From the NCBI RefSeq assembly GCF_042678405.1, contig NZ_JBHTLI010000002.1, forward strand, positions 62,001-126,000: a stretch of DNA of 64,000 nucleotides, read 5' to 3'. Origin of the DNA: Salegentibacter_A chungangensis (GTDB lineage Bacteria > Bacteroidota > Bacteroidia > Flavobacteriales > Flavobacteriaceae). How positions within the stretch are numbered: the stretch's first letter is position 1; each line of letters begins with the position of its first letter. The notes under the pieces are model-generated. The model did not search any database. It was not told the DNA's origin and worked only from the letters and a program-made list of their open reading frames with translations. Position numbers and translations under genes: made by a program. This document shows, one piece after another, positions 8,897 to 15,817 of the stretch.

Positions 8897-9889
8897 ATGA
8901 AAAAGAACAACTCACAAAACCTGAAACTGGGAATATTCGTAATAGTGGGCCTTGTCCTATTTACACTTGCAGTTTACCTGATAGGCAACCGGAAAAACCT
9001 GTTTGGAAATACCACTCAGATAAGCTCTGTATTTAAGAACGTAAATGGCCTGCAACCGGGGAATAATGTGCGCTATTCCGGCGTGAACGTAGGAACCGTG
9101 AAGAGCATTTCAATTCTTAACGACACCAGCATTTGTGTTGATATGATCATTTCAGAAAAAACCATTGGACTTATCAAAAAGAATTCTCTGGCCACCATAA
9201 ATTCTGACGGGCTTGTTGGAAGTATGATCGTGAACATTCTGCCCGGTGAAAAAGGGGAACCGGCAAACATCAGGCCGGGAGACACCATTACCTCCATAAG
9301 TAATATCGCGACTGCCGATATGCTGGCAACTCTAAATACTACCAACGAGAACGCGGCTTTGCTTACTGCCGATCTGCTAAAGATCACCAAAGCAATCAAT
9401 GACGGGGAAGGAGTGCTTGGAGGGTTGATAAAGGATAAAGAAATGGCAATAGAATTTAAGAACAGTATTTCTAATCTTGAGAAAACCACGGCTTCAGCGG
9501 TACAAACCATAAACAGGATCAACCATTTAGTGTCTTCTATAGAATATGACGAAAGCCTTGCTTCGGTTTTGCTAAGTGATACGGCTTCAGCTGACAAAAT
9601 GGAAATGATCCTTGAAGATCTCAACCATTCGGCTAGTGAGATTAAACTTATGACCTCCAATCTCAACAGCTTTTCGGAAGAGATCAGGCAGGGAGACGGT
9701 GCCTTGAATTATGTAATAAAAGACACAAGTTTTGTAAACAATCTGGAGAGCACCATCAGGAATGTTGAGGAAGCCAGCGAGAAATTTAACGAGAATATGG
9801 AAGCCTTAAAACATAACTTCTTTTTCCGTGGTTATTTTCGAAGGCTGGAAAGACAAAAAGAAAGGGCAGCCAGAAAAAACCAGGATTGA
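8897..9889 (+). CDS. mlaD: MlaD-family MCE-domain substrate-binding protein
   Basis: 330 residues from the ATG at 8897; longer readings would run back into the ATPase gene. One N-terminal membrane anchor (LKLGIFVIVGLVLFTLAVYL), then an MCE domain (about 30-115) with VNGLQPGNNVRYSGVNVGTV, then a long helical region with MCE-type repeats that probably forms the periplasmic tunnel or stalk, ending in a basic tail. Such one-gene MCE proteins bind lipid for the permease/ATPase pair. No mlaB or mlaC homologue is adjacent, which is usual in Bacteroidota. Confidence 0.9.
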   Translation: MKKNNSQNLKLGIFVIVGLVLFTLAVYLIGNRKNLFGNTTQISSVFKNVNGLQPGNNVRYSGVNVGTVKSISILNDTSICVDMIISEKTIGLIKKNSLATINSDGLVGSMIVNILPGEKGEPANIRPGDTITSISNIATADMLATLNTTNENAALLTADLLKITKAINDGEGVLGGLIKDKEMAIEFKNSISNLEKTTASAVQTINRINHLVSSIEYDESLASVLLSDTASADKMEMILEDLNHSASEIKLMTSNLNSFSEEIRQGDGALNYVIKDTSFVNNLESTIRNVEEASEKFNENMEALKHNFFFRGYFRRLERQKERAARKNQD

Positions 9890-9914
9890 CTTCCGGGAGT
9901 TATGAGTTTAAACC

Positions 9915-9957
9915 TGATCAAAATCATTCTTTAATCCTCTCTCCGGCACTAACTTTA
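9915..9957 (+). promoter_or_regulatory. Predicted CRP/FNR-type activated promoter of usp (9978)
   Basis: TGATCAAAATCA at 9915-9926 is a perfect TGAT-N4-ATCA dyad. TAACTTTA at 9950-9957 is the -7 element; centre-to-T spacing is 29.5 bp. The ATG is 51 bp beyond the dyad. Confidence 0.68.
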
Positions 9958-9977
9958 TTCAGCTATAAATCATAGAA

Positions 9978-10817
9978 ATGAAAAAGATCATCTGCTCCAC
10001 CGACTATTCTCCGAATTCAGTATCGGCTTTAAAATATGCTTATGCCCTTTCCCGGCTTATAAAGGCAGACCTCATCCTTTTACATGTCTACCCTCCTTCA
10101 GAAGTCAGGGGTGGTGTGACCTCCCACGGAAAAAAAGAAGCCCTGAATATCCACCACAAGAAACTGAAAACCTTTTGCGAAAAACACCTCGAGAAGGATT
10201 TTGACAGCCTGAATATCTCCCTAGCGGTGGTCCCGGGCCCGAATGTGCCCCATTCCATCCTGGATTTTATTAGGGATCTGGATGTGTATATGCTGGTTAT
10301 GGGGGCCTGTGGAACCGGAACCTTAAAAGAACTCATTATGGGAAGCACCACTAAAGAGATGCTGAGTATCTCTCCTTTCCCTGTGCTTGCTGTTCCGGCA
10401 GAATTCAGTTTTAAGTCCTTAGATAAGGTGGTTTACACCACTATGTTCGAGGAAGAGGACCTCAACAATATTGCTGAACTTGTAAAAATCACGAAGCCCT
10501 TTAAAATGAAGCTATATGTGATTCACGTGACCAATAAAGATGAATTACTCACCAGAAATGAAATGGAGGAGTTCAAAGCCCGGATATCAAAACGTATCCA
10601 TTATGACAACATACAGTTTGAGATCGTTTTTTCTGATGATGTCTTTGAGACCTTGAAAAGTACGATAGAAGAGATTCATCCGGATATGGTTGTCATGCTT
10701 GAAAGAAGAAACCGCACCGAGTTAAGTAATATCCTGCACCGGGACAAGGTGAAAAGAATGCAGTCCTGTACTAAAATTCCATTATTAAGCTATACGGCCT
10801 CGCACTTGAATGAATAA
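9978..10817 (+). CDS. Universal stress protein, tandem UspA domains
   Basis: 279 residues, two UspA-like domains of about 140. The first starts KIICSTDYSPNSVSALKYA and has the ATP-binding pattern G-2x-G-9x-GS in MGACGTGTLKELIMGST (about 114-130); the second (from about 155) lacks it, as usual for tandem Usp proteins of Bacteroidota. The family is cytoplasmic and tied to survival under oxygen or energy limitation. It is preceded by a predicted activator site and overlaps the next gene by 8 bp. Confidence 0.9.
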   Translation: MKKIICSTDYSPNSVSALKYAYALSRLIKADLILLHVYPPSEVRGGVTSHGKKEALNIHHKKLKTFCEKHLEKDFDSLNISLAVVPGPNVPHSILDFIRDLDVYMLVMGACGTGTLKELIMGSTTKEMLSISPFPVLAVPAEFSFKSLDKVVYTTMFEEEDLNNIAELVKITKPFKMKLYVIHVTNKDELLTRNEMEEFKARISKRIHYDNIQFEIVFSDDVFETLKSTIEEIHPDMVVMLERRNRTELSNILHRDKVKRMQSCTKIPLLSYTASHLNE

Positions 10818-11334
10818 AACAAGCCTAATGAAAATAGAACATCTGGAAGAGCGGATAGGAGAATATCTTAATTCTATAAAAACAGTGGTAGAAAAACGTA
10901 TCTATTGGAATTCTACGCTTAAGCCGCTGGTGATCCGCATTCTCAAAAAAGCCGAAAAAACCTATCTGATAGGCTGGAAAGTACAGGAACTTAACTGGAT
11001 ACATACCAATGAAGCAGTAAATATCACCTTCAACTCCTTCCCGCCTGGCCTCATCGAAACTACAAACCAGATTCCGTCATATCAGTTTCTTCAGGGGGGC
11101 TCTTTAGTATTTTCCCAGAAATACAACGGAGATGTCGAGATTTTTGTCATCTTCCCTCAGGTTGACAGCATCACCGACCCCTCCGGTGAAATGAAAGACC
11201 TGGGAACTTATGCCCCTAACTCTATCACTGAAAAACTAATCATAGAAAAGCTGGATGACTTCCTGAGGGAAATGATACGTTGGGAAGTTCCTTTAGTGAT
11301 TTCGGGCGTTGGGTTTAAGAAAACCGAAAACTAA
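10810..11334 (+). CDS. Uncharacterised protein coupled to a universal stress protein
   Basis: 174 residues, soluble, no signal peptide or membrane segment. I do not recognise a family. The N-terminal third is helical and charged, the middle holds alternating hydrophobic positions typical of beta strands (VNITFNSFPPG, GDVEIFVIFPQV) and the C-terminus is helical again. It overlaps the usp stop by 8 bp, which implies coupled translation; the ATG at 10828 (MKIEHLEE) is an alternative start. Its stop overlaps the stop of the convergent LOG gene by 4 bp. Function unknown; the context says stress response. Confidence 0.7.
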   Translation: MNKTSLMKIEHLEERIGEYLNSIKTVVEKRIYWNSTLKPLVIRILKKAEKTYLIGWKVQELNWIHTNEAVNITFNSFPPGLIETTNQIPSYQFLQGGSLVFSQKYNGDVEIFVIFPQVDSITDPSGEMKDLGTYAPNSITEKLIIEKLDDFLREMIRWEVPLVISGVGFKKTEN

Positions 11335-12077
11335 GAAAGTCTTTCTCCAAGCCACCATTTCTGTTTTTTACGCCTTTTAATTAATTTATAGCGTTCTATT
11401 GCGTGCTCCTCAATATAGCTTACCATTTCCTCTACAGAGTCGGTAAAAAGAAGTTTATCCAGGTCAGATTCGTCTATACTCCCCTTCTCCTTCATCATTT
11501 CTATATGCTTCATAAGATCTGTATGGTAATCCTTACAAAATAAAATCACAGGGAACTGATCTATCATTTGGGTTTGTATGAGCAGCAGCGACTCAAAGAA
11601 TTCGTCTAAGGTACCCAGCCCGCCTGGCATCACGATAAATGCATAGGAGTATTTTACCAGGAGCACTTTTCTAACAAAGAAATAAGGAATATTTATCCAA
11701 ACATCTAGATACGGGTTAGGGACCTGTTCTTCCGGTAAAACAATATTACAACCTACTGAATAGCCTCCTGCCATATAAGCCCCTTTATTTGCAGCCTCCA
11801 TAATCCCGGGGCCTCCCCCGGTCATCACCGTGAAGCCCAGCTTTGCAAGGGCAGCCCCGGCTTCTTCCGCTTTTTTATAGAACAAAGAGTCCTCCTGAAA
11901 TCTCGCTGACCCGAAGACGGTTACACAGGGCCCCAAAAAATGCATCTTTCTAAAGGCCTTTACAAAATTCCAGATGACCTTAAAAACAAAGAGTAACTCC
12001 CTGAACCTCGAACGGGGGCCCTCTAGGAACCTTCTTTCTTCGGTTAAAACGGGTAATTTTTTCTTTGGCTTGAGCAT
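11331..12077 (-). CDS. LOG-family (lysine decarboxylase-like) protein
   Basis: 248 residues. The phosphoribohydrolase motif PGGLGTLDE (about 146-154) and GGGPGIMEAANKGA (about 78-91) define the LOG/TIGR00730 family, whose members cleave nucleoside 5'-monophosphates (in plants releasing active cytokinin). The catalytic Glu and Arg-containing motif are present, so it should be active; the physiological substrate in bacteria is not settled. The N-terminus has about 45 extra residues compared with the short plant enzymes. It is last in a three-gene operon with the TerB-like and zinc ribbon proteins. Confidence 0.85.
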   Translation of the reverse strand: MLKPKKKLPVLTEERRFLEGPRSRFRELLFVFKVIWNFVKAFRKMHFLGPCVTVFGSARFQEDSLFYKKAEEAGAALAKLGFTVMTGGGPGIMEAANKGAYMAGGYSVGCNIVLPEEQVPNPYLDVWINIPYFFVRKVLLVKYSYAFIVMPGGLGTLDEFFESLLLIQTQMIDQFPVILFCKDYHTDLMKHIEMMKEKGSIDESDLDKLLFTDSVEEMVSYIEEHAIERYKLIKRRKKQKWWLGERLS

Positions 12078-12088
12078 AATACAGGAGT

Positions 12089-12352
12089 TTAGAAATTAGA
12101 CATCCTCCAGCGTTTAAGATGCGGAAGTATCTTAATTATATCCTGCGCCTCTTCAAGGCTTATTTCATTGTGTTTTTCTGCCCTTTCAAGAAGGTCTACC
12201 TCCAGTTGATGAAGGCTAAGAGAGTGGTCTTTAAACTCCCCGTTGTCAAAACAATTTCGGCAATAGTCATTACTGAGCGAAAGATCTCTGTTATGACCAC
12301 GATTAGCTTCGATTAAAGGAAATCCGCAACTTTGACATACCTCGGTTATCAT
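12089..12352 (-). CDS. Small zinc ribbon protein
   Basis: 87 residues. Two knuckles, CQSCGFPL (6-13) and CRNCFD, with a His-containing linker between, match the putative zinc-ribbon family (zf-ribbon_2 type) found alone or at the N-terminus of bacterial stress proteins. The rest is a helical tail rich in Glu and Leu. It starts 3 bp after the stop of the TerB-like gene and ends 11 bp before the LOG gene. The role is unknown. Confidence 0.78.
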   Translation of the reverse strand: MITEVCQSCGFPLIEANRGHNRDLSLSNDYCRNCFDNGEFKDHSLSLHQLEVDLLERAEKHNEISLEEAQDIIKILPHLKRWRMSNF

Positions 12353-12355
12353 AAT

Positions 12356-12766
12356 TCAGGTTTGAAGAATTGATTTTAATTTAGACAGCATAATAAGCTC
12401 AGACTTATTCTTACCCGCAAATGAAGAGGCAATAGCATCAGCCGTCTTCCAGATCAGCTTATTTACTTCCTGGTCAAACAGCTGTTCGTGCTCCATTTTA
12501 TAGTCTTTGAATTCATTAAAAGCCTCATTAGCATCGGGGCGATTGTCTTCCAGCCAGTCTAACATCACCTCCATCTGGTAAGCTTCGTCTGTCCCGAACT
12601 CATCCATAGAGCCTTCCAGGCCAAGCCATTTGGTCTTCACGATTTTCTTTAATGACTTTACCTCCTGTTCTCTCACTACTTTATCGGCAGCCGCAATAGC
12701 GTAAAAAAGTTTGCCCAGGTTTTCATAAAACTTTTCAGCGGCATATGTACTCGGTAATTTTTTCAT
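12356..12766 (-). CDS. TerB-like helical protein
   Basis: 136 residues from the ATG at 12766. The segment LGKLFYAIAAADKVVREQEV is the typical acidic helix pair of the TerB/DUF-type tellurite-resistance fold, a metal-binding helical bundle. A longer reading from TTG at 12829 is rejected because that TTG lies inside the regulator dyad and upstream of the predicted -7 element. First gene of the operon with the zinc ribbon and LOG genes; transcription is predicted to depend on the site at 12824. Confidence 0.75.
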   Translation of the reverse strand: MKKLPSTYAAEKFYENLGKLFYAIAAADKVVREQEVKSLKKIVKTKWLGLEGSMDEFGTDEAYQMEVMLDWLEDNRPDANEAFNEFKDYKMEHEQLFDQEVNKLIWKTADAIASSFAGKNKSELIMLSKLKSILQT

Positions 12767-12792
12767 CAGGATTGTTATTTTAGGTAATCTTT

Positions 12793-12835
12793 TAAAATTA
12801 CGCAGAATACTCTCATCGTTTAATGACAATTATCA
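12793..12835 (-). promoter_or_regulatory. Predicted CRP/FNR-type activated promoter of the TerB operon
   Basis: On the minus strand the dyad TGATAATTGTCA occupies 12835-12824 and TAATTTTA occupies 12800-12793. The spacing is again 29.5 bp. The dyad is identical (read on the plus strand, TGACAATTATCA) to the one before the usp gene at 16746. ATG follows at 12766. Confidence 0.68.
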
Positions 12836-12918
12836 CTTTACAGGCTGAATTATCACTCCCAAATTCAATTTGAAGCCTGCACTATTGAAAAATACTATGT
12901 ATCTTTAAGTCAGAGTTT

Positions 12919-12930
12919 TGACCTGAATCA
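12919..12930 (+). promoter_or_regulatory. CRP/FNR-type dyad before the REC-CRP regulator gene
   Basis: TGACCTGAATCA, embedded in TTGACCTGAATCAA, one base from the FNR consensus TTGAT-N4-ATCAA. No -7 element stands at the 29.5-bp position. The nearest good one, TACATTTA at 13014-13021, is 89.5 bp from the centre, that is 60 bp (about six helical turns) further. Possible autoregulation. Confidence 0.5.
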
Positions 12931-12938
12931 AATTGTTT

Positions 12939-12960
12939 TTTATCATTTTTAAATGATAAA
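12939..12960. promoter_or_regulatory. 22-bp perfect palindrome before the REC-CRP gene
   Basis: Ten-base arms TTTATCATTT and AAATGATAAA around a central TT. It contains TCA/TGA half-sites facing outward, so it is not the same dyad as the neighbours. Could be an operator. Confidence 0.45.
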
Positions 12961-13035
12961 CCGGGTTGCCCAAAATACCAAGCCTGAAACACCTGCGTTT
13001 TTTATCTAAAGATTACATTTAAAGCTTTCTTTTCT

Positions 13036-14091
13036 ATGAAAAGTATCTTGCTAATAGAAGATGATAACACCCTTAGGGAAAACATCAAAGAGCTCCTGGA
13101 ACTCAAAGGTTACAGGGTCTATGATGCCCCTAACGGAGAAAAAGGTGTGGAAAATACATTAAGGTATTTACCGGACCTTATTATTTGTGATATTCTGATG
13201 CCTGTAATGGATGGGTATGAGGTGTATGAAATACTGAACAATAATAAAAAAACACGGCAGATCCCTTTCATATTCCTTTCAGCCAAATCTAATCCTGAAG
13301 ATGTTCGCAAGGGGATGAATTTAGGTGCCGATGATTATCTAACCAAACCCTTCAAGGAAGAAGACCTGATAAGCAGTATTGAAAGCCGACTGGCGAAATA
13401 TGCGATTTTAACCGAAAATCAAAAACGACAGCGGGGTTCAGGAGATAGCCCGGGCCCGGAAGTCTCCTCTCTTCAGGAATTGAGAAATTATTTCAGAGAG
13501 CAAGGACAAGTACTGGAATTAAATAAAAACTCTGCGGTTTACCGGGAAAGAAAGAACGCCGATTTCATCTATCTCATAGAGGAAGGACTTGTAAAAACTC
13601 ACCGGATGGATGAATATGGAAAGGAACTTATTACCGGAATTTACAGGGAAGATGATTTTTTCGGCTTCTACTACTTTAAAGATGTCTCTACCTACCCTGA
13701 AACTGCAACGGCCCTGGAAGATTGTTTATTCTACAGGATCTATAATTCAAATTTGAGTGAAATACTTTCCTCCAGTCACGATCTCACCATAGAGCTTGCC
13801 CAGTTGTTATCTGACAATCTTTCGATCCTGAAAAATCATTTACTGGAAATGGCCTATGCCTCGGTCCTTAAAAAGACCACTAATACGATCCTTAATTTTG
13901 CTGAAATTATGAAGGCTCATCACGCCGATGATATTAAGATCTCCAGGAGTGATCTGGCCAGTATAGCGGGAATATCTACCGAAAGTTTTATACGGAGTCT
14001 CTCGAGTTTAAAAAAAGAAGGCCTTATAGATATTGAAGGCCGAAACATTAAGATCCTGGACCTGTCAAAATTGCAAAAAGTACGCTGGTAA
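13036..14091 (+). CDS. Response regulator fused to a CRP/FNR-type DNA-binding protein
   Basis: 351 residues. REC domain 1-120 with Asp52 (LIICDILMP), acidic pair in LLIEDD, and Lys in DDYLTKPF. A cyclic-nucleotide-binding fold follows (about 150-265; FIYLIEEGLVKTHRMDEYGKE), then a winged helix (about 285-345). In the recognition helix ISTESFIRSL, Glu316 and Arg320 occupy the Glu-x3-Arg positions that in CRP and FNR read TGA/TCA half-sites. There is no FNR-type cysteine cluster, so oxygen sensing by Fe-S is unlikely; input should be phosphorylation at Asp52. No kinase is next to it. It sits in the middle of genes carrying TGA-N6-TCA dyads and is the likely regulator. Confidence 0.9.
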   Translation: MKSILLIEDDNTLRENIKELLELKGYRVYDAPNGEKGVENTLRYLPDLIICDILMPVMDGYEVYEILNNNKKTRQIPFIFLSAKSNPEDVRKGMNLGADDYLTKPFKEEDLISSIESRLAKYAILTENQKRQRGSGDSPGPEVSSLQELRNYFREQGQVLELNKNSAVYRERKNADFIYLIEEGLVKTHRMDEYGKELITGIYREDDFFGFYYFKDVSTYPETATALEDCLFYRIYNSNLSEILSSSHDLTIELAQLLSDNLSILKNHLLEMAYASVLKKTTNTILNFAEIMKAHHADDIKISRSDLASIAGISTESFIRSLSSLKKEGLIDIEGRNIKILDLSKLQKVRW

Positions 14092-14126
14092 TTTAACAGC
14101 CAAATATTTGTTAAAAACTGATTTAC

Positions 14127-14170
14127 TGATATTTATCACCAATTTTAGAACAAAAAAAGTGGTATTTTAG
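14127..14170 (+). promoter_or_regulatory. CRP/FNR-type dyad with -7 element in a gene-free gap
   Basis: TGATATTTATCA at 14127-14138 is a perfect TGAT-N4-ATCA dyad 36 bp after the REC-CRP stop. TATTTTAG at 14163-14170 is a fair -7 element with 30.5-bp spacing. No start codon with an open frame follows closely, so a non-coding transcript is possible. Confidence 0.45.
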
Positions 14171-14310
14171 TGAAGTAAAAAATCAGTATAGTTTTATACA
14201 AAAAGACAATTTGATTTTTAAGTACATTGTTGGAGTTAAAAATCAAGTTATAGGAGATAAAAAAGGTACTGCGTAACGTGATATACAAATTTTACTTCGT
14301 GTAAGATCAC

Positions 14311-14322
14311 TGATATCAATCA
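14311..14322 (+). promoter_or_regulatory. CRP/FNR-type dyad upstream of hsp20
   Basis: TGATATCAATCA, in CTGATATCAATCAA. A possible -7 element, TATCTTCT, is at 14344 (27.5 bp, off by two from the others). The hsp20 ATG is 190 bp away; a second possible -7, TATCTTCA, lies 17 bp after a TTG near 14434-14436. The assignment to hsp20 is by position only. Confidence 0.42.
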
Positions 14323-14353
14323 AGAGTTTGTAAGTACACTTTATATCTTCTAA

Positions 14354-14388
14354 GGAAACAGGAAGCAATGGTTTCCTGTTTCCTGTTT
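14354..14388 (+). terminator. Hairpin with T-rich tail
   Basis: GGAAACAGGAA (14354-14364) pairs exactly with TTCCTGTTTCC (14373-14383), loop of 8, followed by TGTTTTA. It could end the candidate small RNA or the REC-CRP transcript, or form part of the hsp20 leader. Confidence 0.45.
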
Positions 14389-14512
14389 TATAGCCTTTCT
14401 GTTCCCACTTCCCGTCCATTTTTTTCCTGATTTTTGTCATTTTAAAAACTTAGTATCTTCATTAAATTAGGACCATTAAATCACTGATTTACAAACCTTA
14501 AAACTTTAAATT

Positions 14513-15001
14513 ATGTCATTAGCCAAGCCCACAAAAAAACGCAGGTCACTACTTAGTGAACCTTTTATGAACCAGGATCCGTTCTTTTCAGACCTTTTTG
14601 ATACTCGCCGTGGTATCTATAATTTAAACAGAATCCTGAATGGAAATTTTGACGAAGAATTCAACTTCTCCCCTGCGGTGAATATTAAAGACCAGGAAAA
14701 GAATTATATCGTTGAGATGGCCGCTCCGGGACTTTCCAAAGAAGATTTTGAAATTAATATTGATGATGGCATCCTTACCGTATCTGCTAAAAAAGAAGAA
14801 AAGAAAGAAGTGAAAAAAGAAGACTTTGTTCGCAAAGAATTCAGCTATAATTCTTTTACTCGATCTATGAGCTTACCAGATAGCATAGATGAAGACAAGG
14901 ATGTAAAAGCTCAATATAAGGACGGAGTACTTAGCCTTAATCTTCTTAAAAAAGAAGAATCGGTAAAACCAAAGAAACATAAATCTATTAAGGTTTCTTA
15001 A
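14513..15001 (+). CDS. Small heat shock protein, Hsp20/alpha-crystallin family
   Basis: 162 residues. The alpha-crystallin domain spans about 50-145: VNIKDQEKNYIVEMAAPG, the strand ILTVSAKKEEK, FVRKEFSYNSFTRSMSLP and the closing YKDGVLSLNLLKKEE with the conserved GVL. A Lys-rich C-terminal extension replaces the usual IxI tail with SIKV. ATP-independent holdase for unfolding proteins in the cytoplasm. Surrounded by universal stress protein genes; ends at a strong bidirectional terminator. Confidence 0.93.
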   Translation: MSLAKPTKKRRSLLSEPFMNQDPFFSDLFDTRRGIYNLNRILNGNFDEEFNFSPAVNIKDQEKNYIVEMAAPGLSKEDFEINIDDGILTVSAKKEEKKEVKKEDFVRKEFSYNSFTRSMSLPDSIDEDKDVKAQYKDGVLSLNLLKKEESVKPKKHKSIKVS

Positions 15002-15003
15002 AA

Positions 15004-15036
15004 AAAACGGGCTCTTTAAATAGCCCGTTTTTTTAT
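15004..15036. terminator. Bidirectional rho-independent terminator
   Basis: AAAACGGGCT (15004-15013) pairs with AGCCCGTTTT (15022-15031), 8-base loop, with A-run before and T-run after. It serves both hsp20 and the convergent WG-repeat gene, whose stop codon (15033-15035) lies in the T-run. Confidence 0.88.
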
Positions 15037-15662
15037 ATTTTGAAAACTTCCCAGGTTTTTTCAGGTCCCTTCACGGCAATAACATCTTCCGAAATATATT
15101 TGGCTTTTATAGAAGGTGCTTTTCTTAACTTCTCTTTAGAAAGCGAGACCGGAAACGGCCCGGAAAGGTATTGTAACGCCTTACCATCCTTATCTATTAG
15201 AACCACATCATATTTATAAGAAACCACTTTTTTATCCAACACATCATTTCTTCCCAGATATTCTTCATCGATCTTTAGTGCCAGAGCCTTATCGTTTTTA
15301 AAGTTGGAAACATTCAAAAAGACAGGTTTTATTGCAATATTTCCCCTTTCATCTATAAACCCGTAATAAGGAATATCTTCTATGGTCTTTTTGATGATAC
15401 TTCTGTTATCCTGCATTAAAGGATATTTCTGGGCTTCTACTCCCATTTCATTCTGATCTTCTGTTTCCTTGTTATGGATAAGATCTTTTCTAAAATCAAC
15501 GACCAATTCTCCGGAAGAATTTATAAACCCCCATTGGCCTTCTTTATGAACCGCGGAATATCTATCATTCATAGGGGCAATATAATCCAGTTCTCCTAAG
15601 GTCTGTGAAAATGCAAGCAGCGGAAAAAGAATCAGCATCGCTGTAATAAACTGAAGTCTCAT
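15033..15662 (-). CDS. Secreted WG-repeat protein
   Basis: 209 residues with a signal peptide (MRLQFITAMLILFPLLAFSQ). After it come two WG-type beta repeats: HKEGQWGFINSSGELVV (about 39-55) and YYGFIDERGNIAIKP (about 99-113). The C-terminal half is less conserved. WG-repeat proteins are common in Bacteroidota and mostly of unknown function; periplasmic or surface location is likely. It is divergent from the usp gene at 15818 and has its own predicted activator site. Confidence 0.8.
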   Translation of the reverse strand: MRLQFITAMLILFPLLAFSQTLGELDYIAPMNDRYSAVHKEGQWGFINSSGELVVDFRKDLIHNKETEDQNEMGVEAQKYPLMQDNRSIIKKTIEDIPYYGFIDERGNIAIKPVFLNVSNFKNDKALALKIDEEYLGRNDVLDKKVVSYKYDVVLIDKDGKALQYLSGPFPVSLSKEKLRKAPSIKAKYISEDVIAVKGPEKTWEVFKI

Positions 15663-15687
15663 CTCTCTGTATTTAATGTTATGAACT

Positions 15688-15730
15688 TCAATTTAGCTTT
15701 AAACTCCAATAAATAAAATGATAATGATCA
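15688..15730 (-). promoter_or_regulatory. Predicted CRP/FNR-type activated promoter of the WG-repeat gene
   Basis: Dyad TGATCATTATCA on the minus strand (15730-15719; TGATAATGATCA on plus). The -7-like TAAATTGA is at 15695-15688. Spacing from centre to first T is 29.5 bp. ATG at 15662. Confidence 0.6.
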
Positions 15731-15755
15731 CCTGGTCAGCTCAATACCTGTCCTC

Positions 15756-15798
15756 TGACATTCGTCATAGTTTTAAGCCCGTTAATCCCCTAATTTTA
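15756..15798 (+). promoter_or_regulatory. Predicted CRP/FNR-type activated promoter of usp (15818)
   Basis: TGACATTCGTCA at 15756-15767, symmetric TGAC/GTCA half-sites; TAATTTTA at 15791-15798; 29.5-bp spacing; ATG 50 bp after the dyad. Confidence 0.68.
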
Positions 15799-15817
15799 AT
15801 TCTTATAATTAAAAGCG

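Larger units (their letters stand above)
14177..14388 (+). ncRNA. Candidate small RNA between the REC-CRP and Hsp20 genes
   Basis: The 421-bp gap 14092-14512 has no credible gene. It holds a dyad plus -7 element (14127-14170), a second dyad (14311-14322) and a hairpin with a T-rich tail (14354-14388). A transcript of about 210 nt from near 14177 to the hairpin is the simplest reading. The start is inferred only from the -7 element; there is no known RNA family match that I can name. Confidence 0.3.

Noticed and set aside
12767..12829. N-terminal extension of the TerB-like protein from TTG at 12829
   Set aside because: The TTG lies inside the dyad and upstream of the -7 element; the ATG at 12766 fits the family fold and the promoter.
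14243..14440. 65-codon open frame on the minus strand in the gap before hsp20
   Set aside because: No recognisable composition or family; it crosses a regulatory dyad and the hairpin, and has no promoter or neighbour in its direction.
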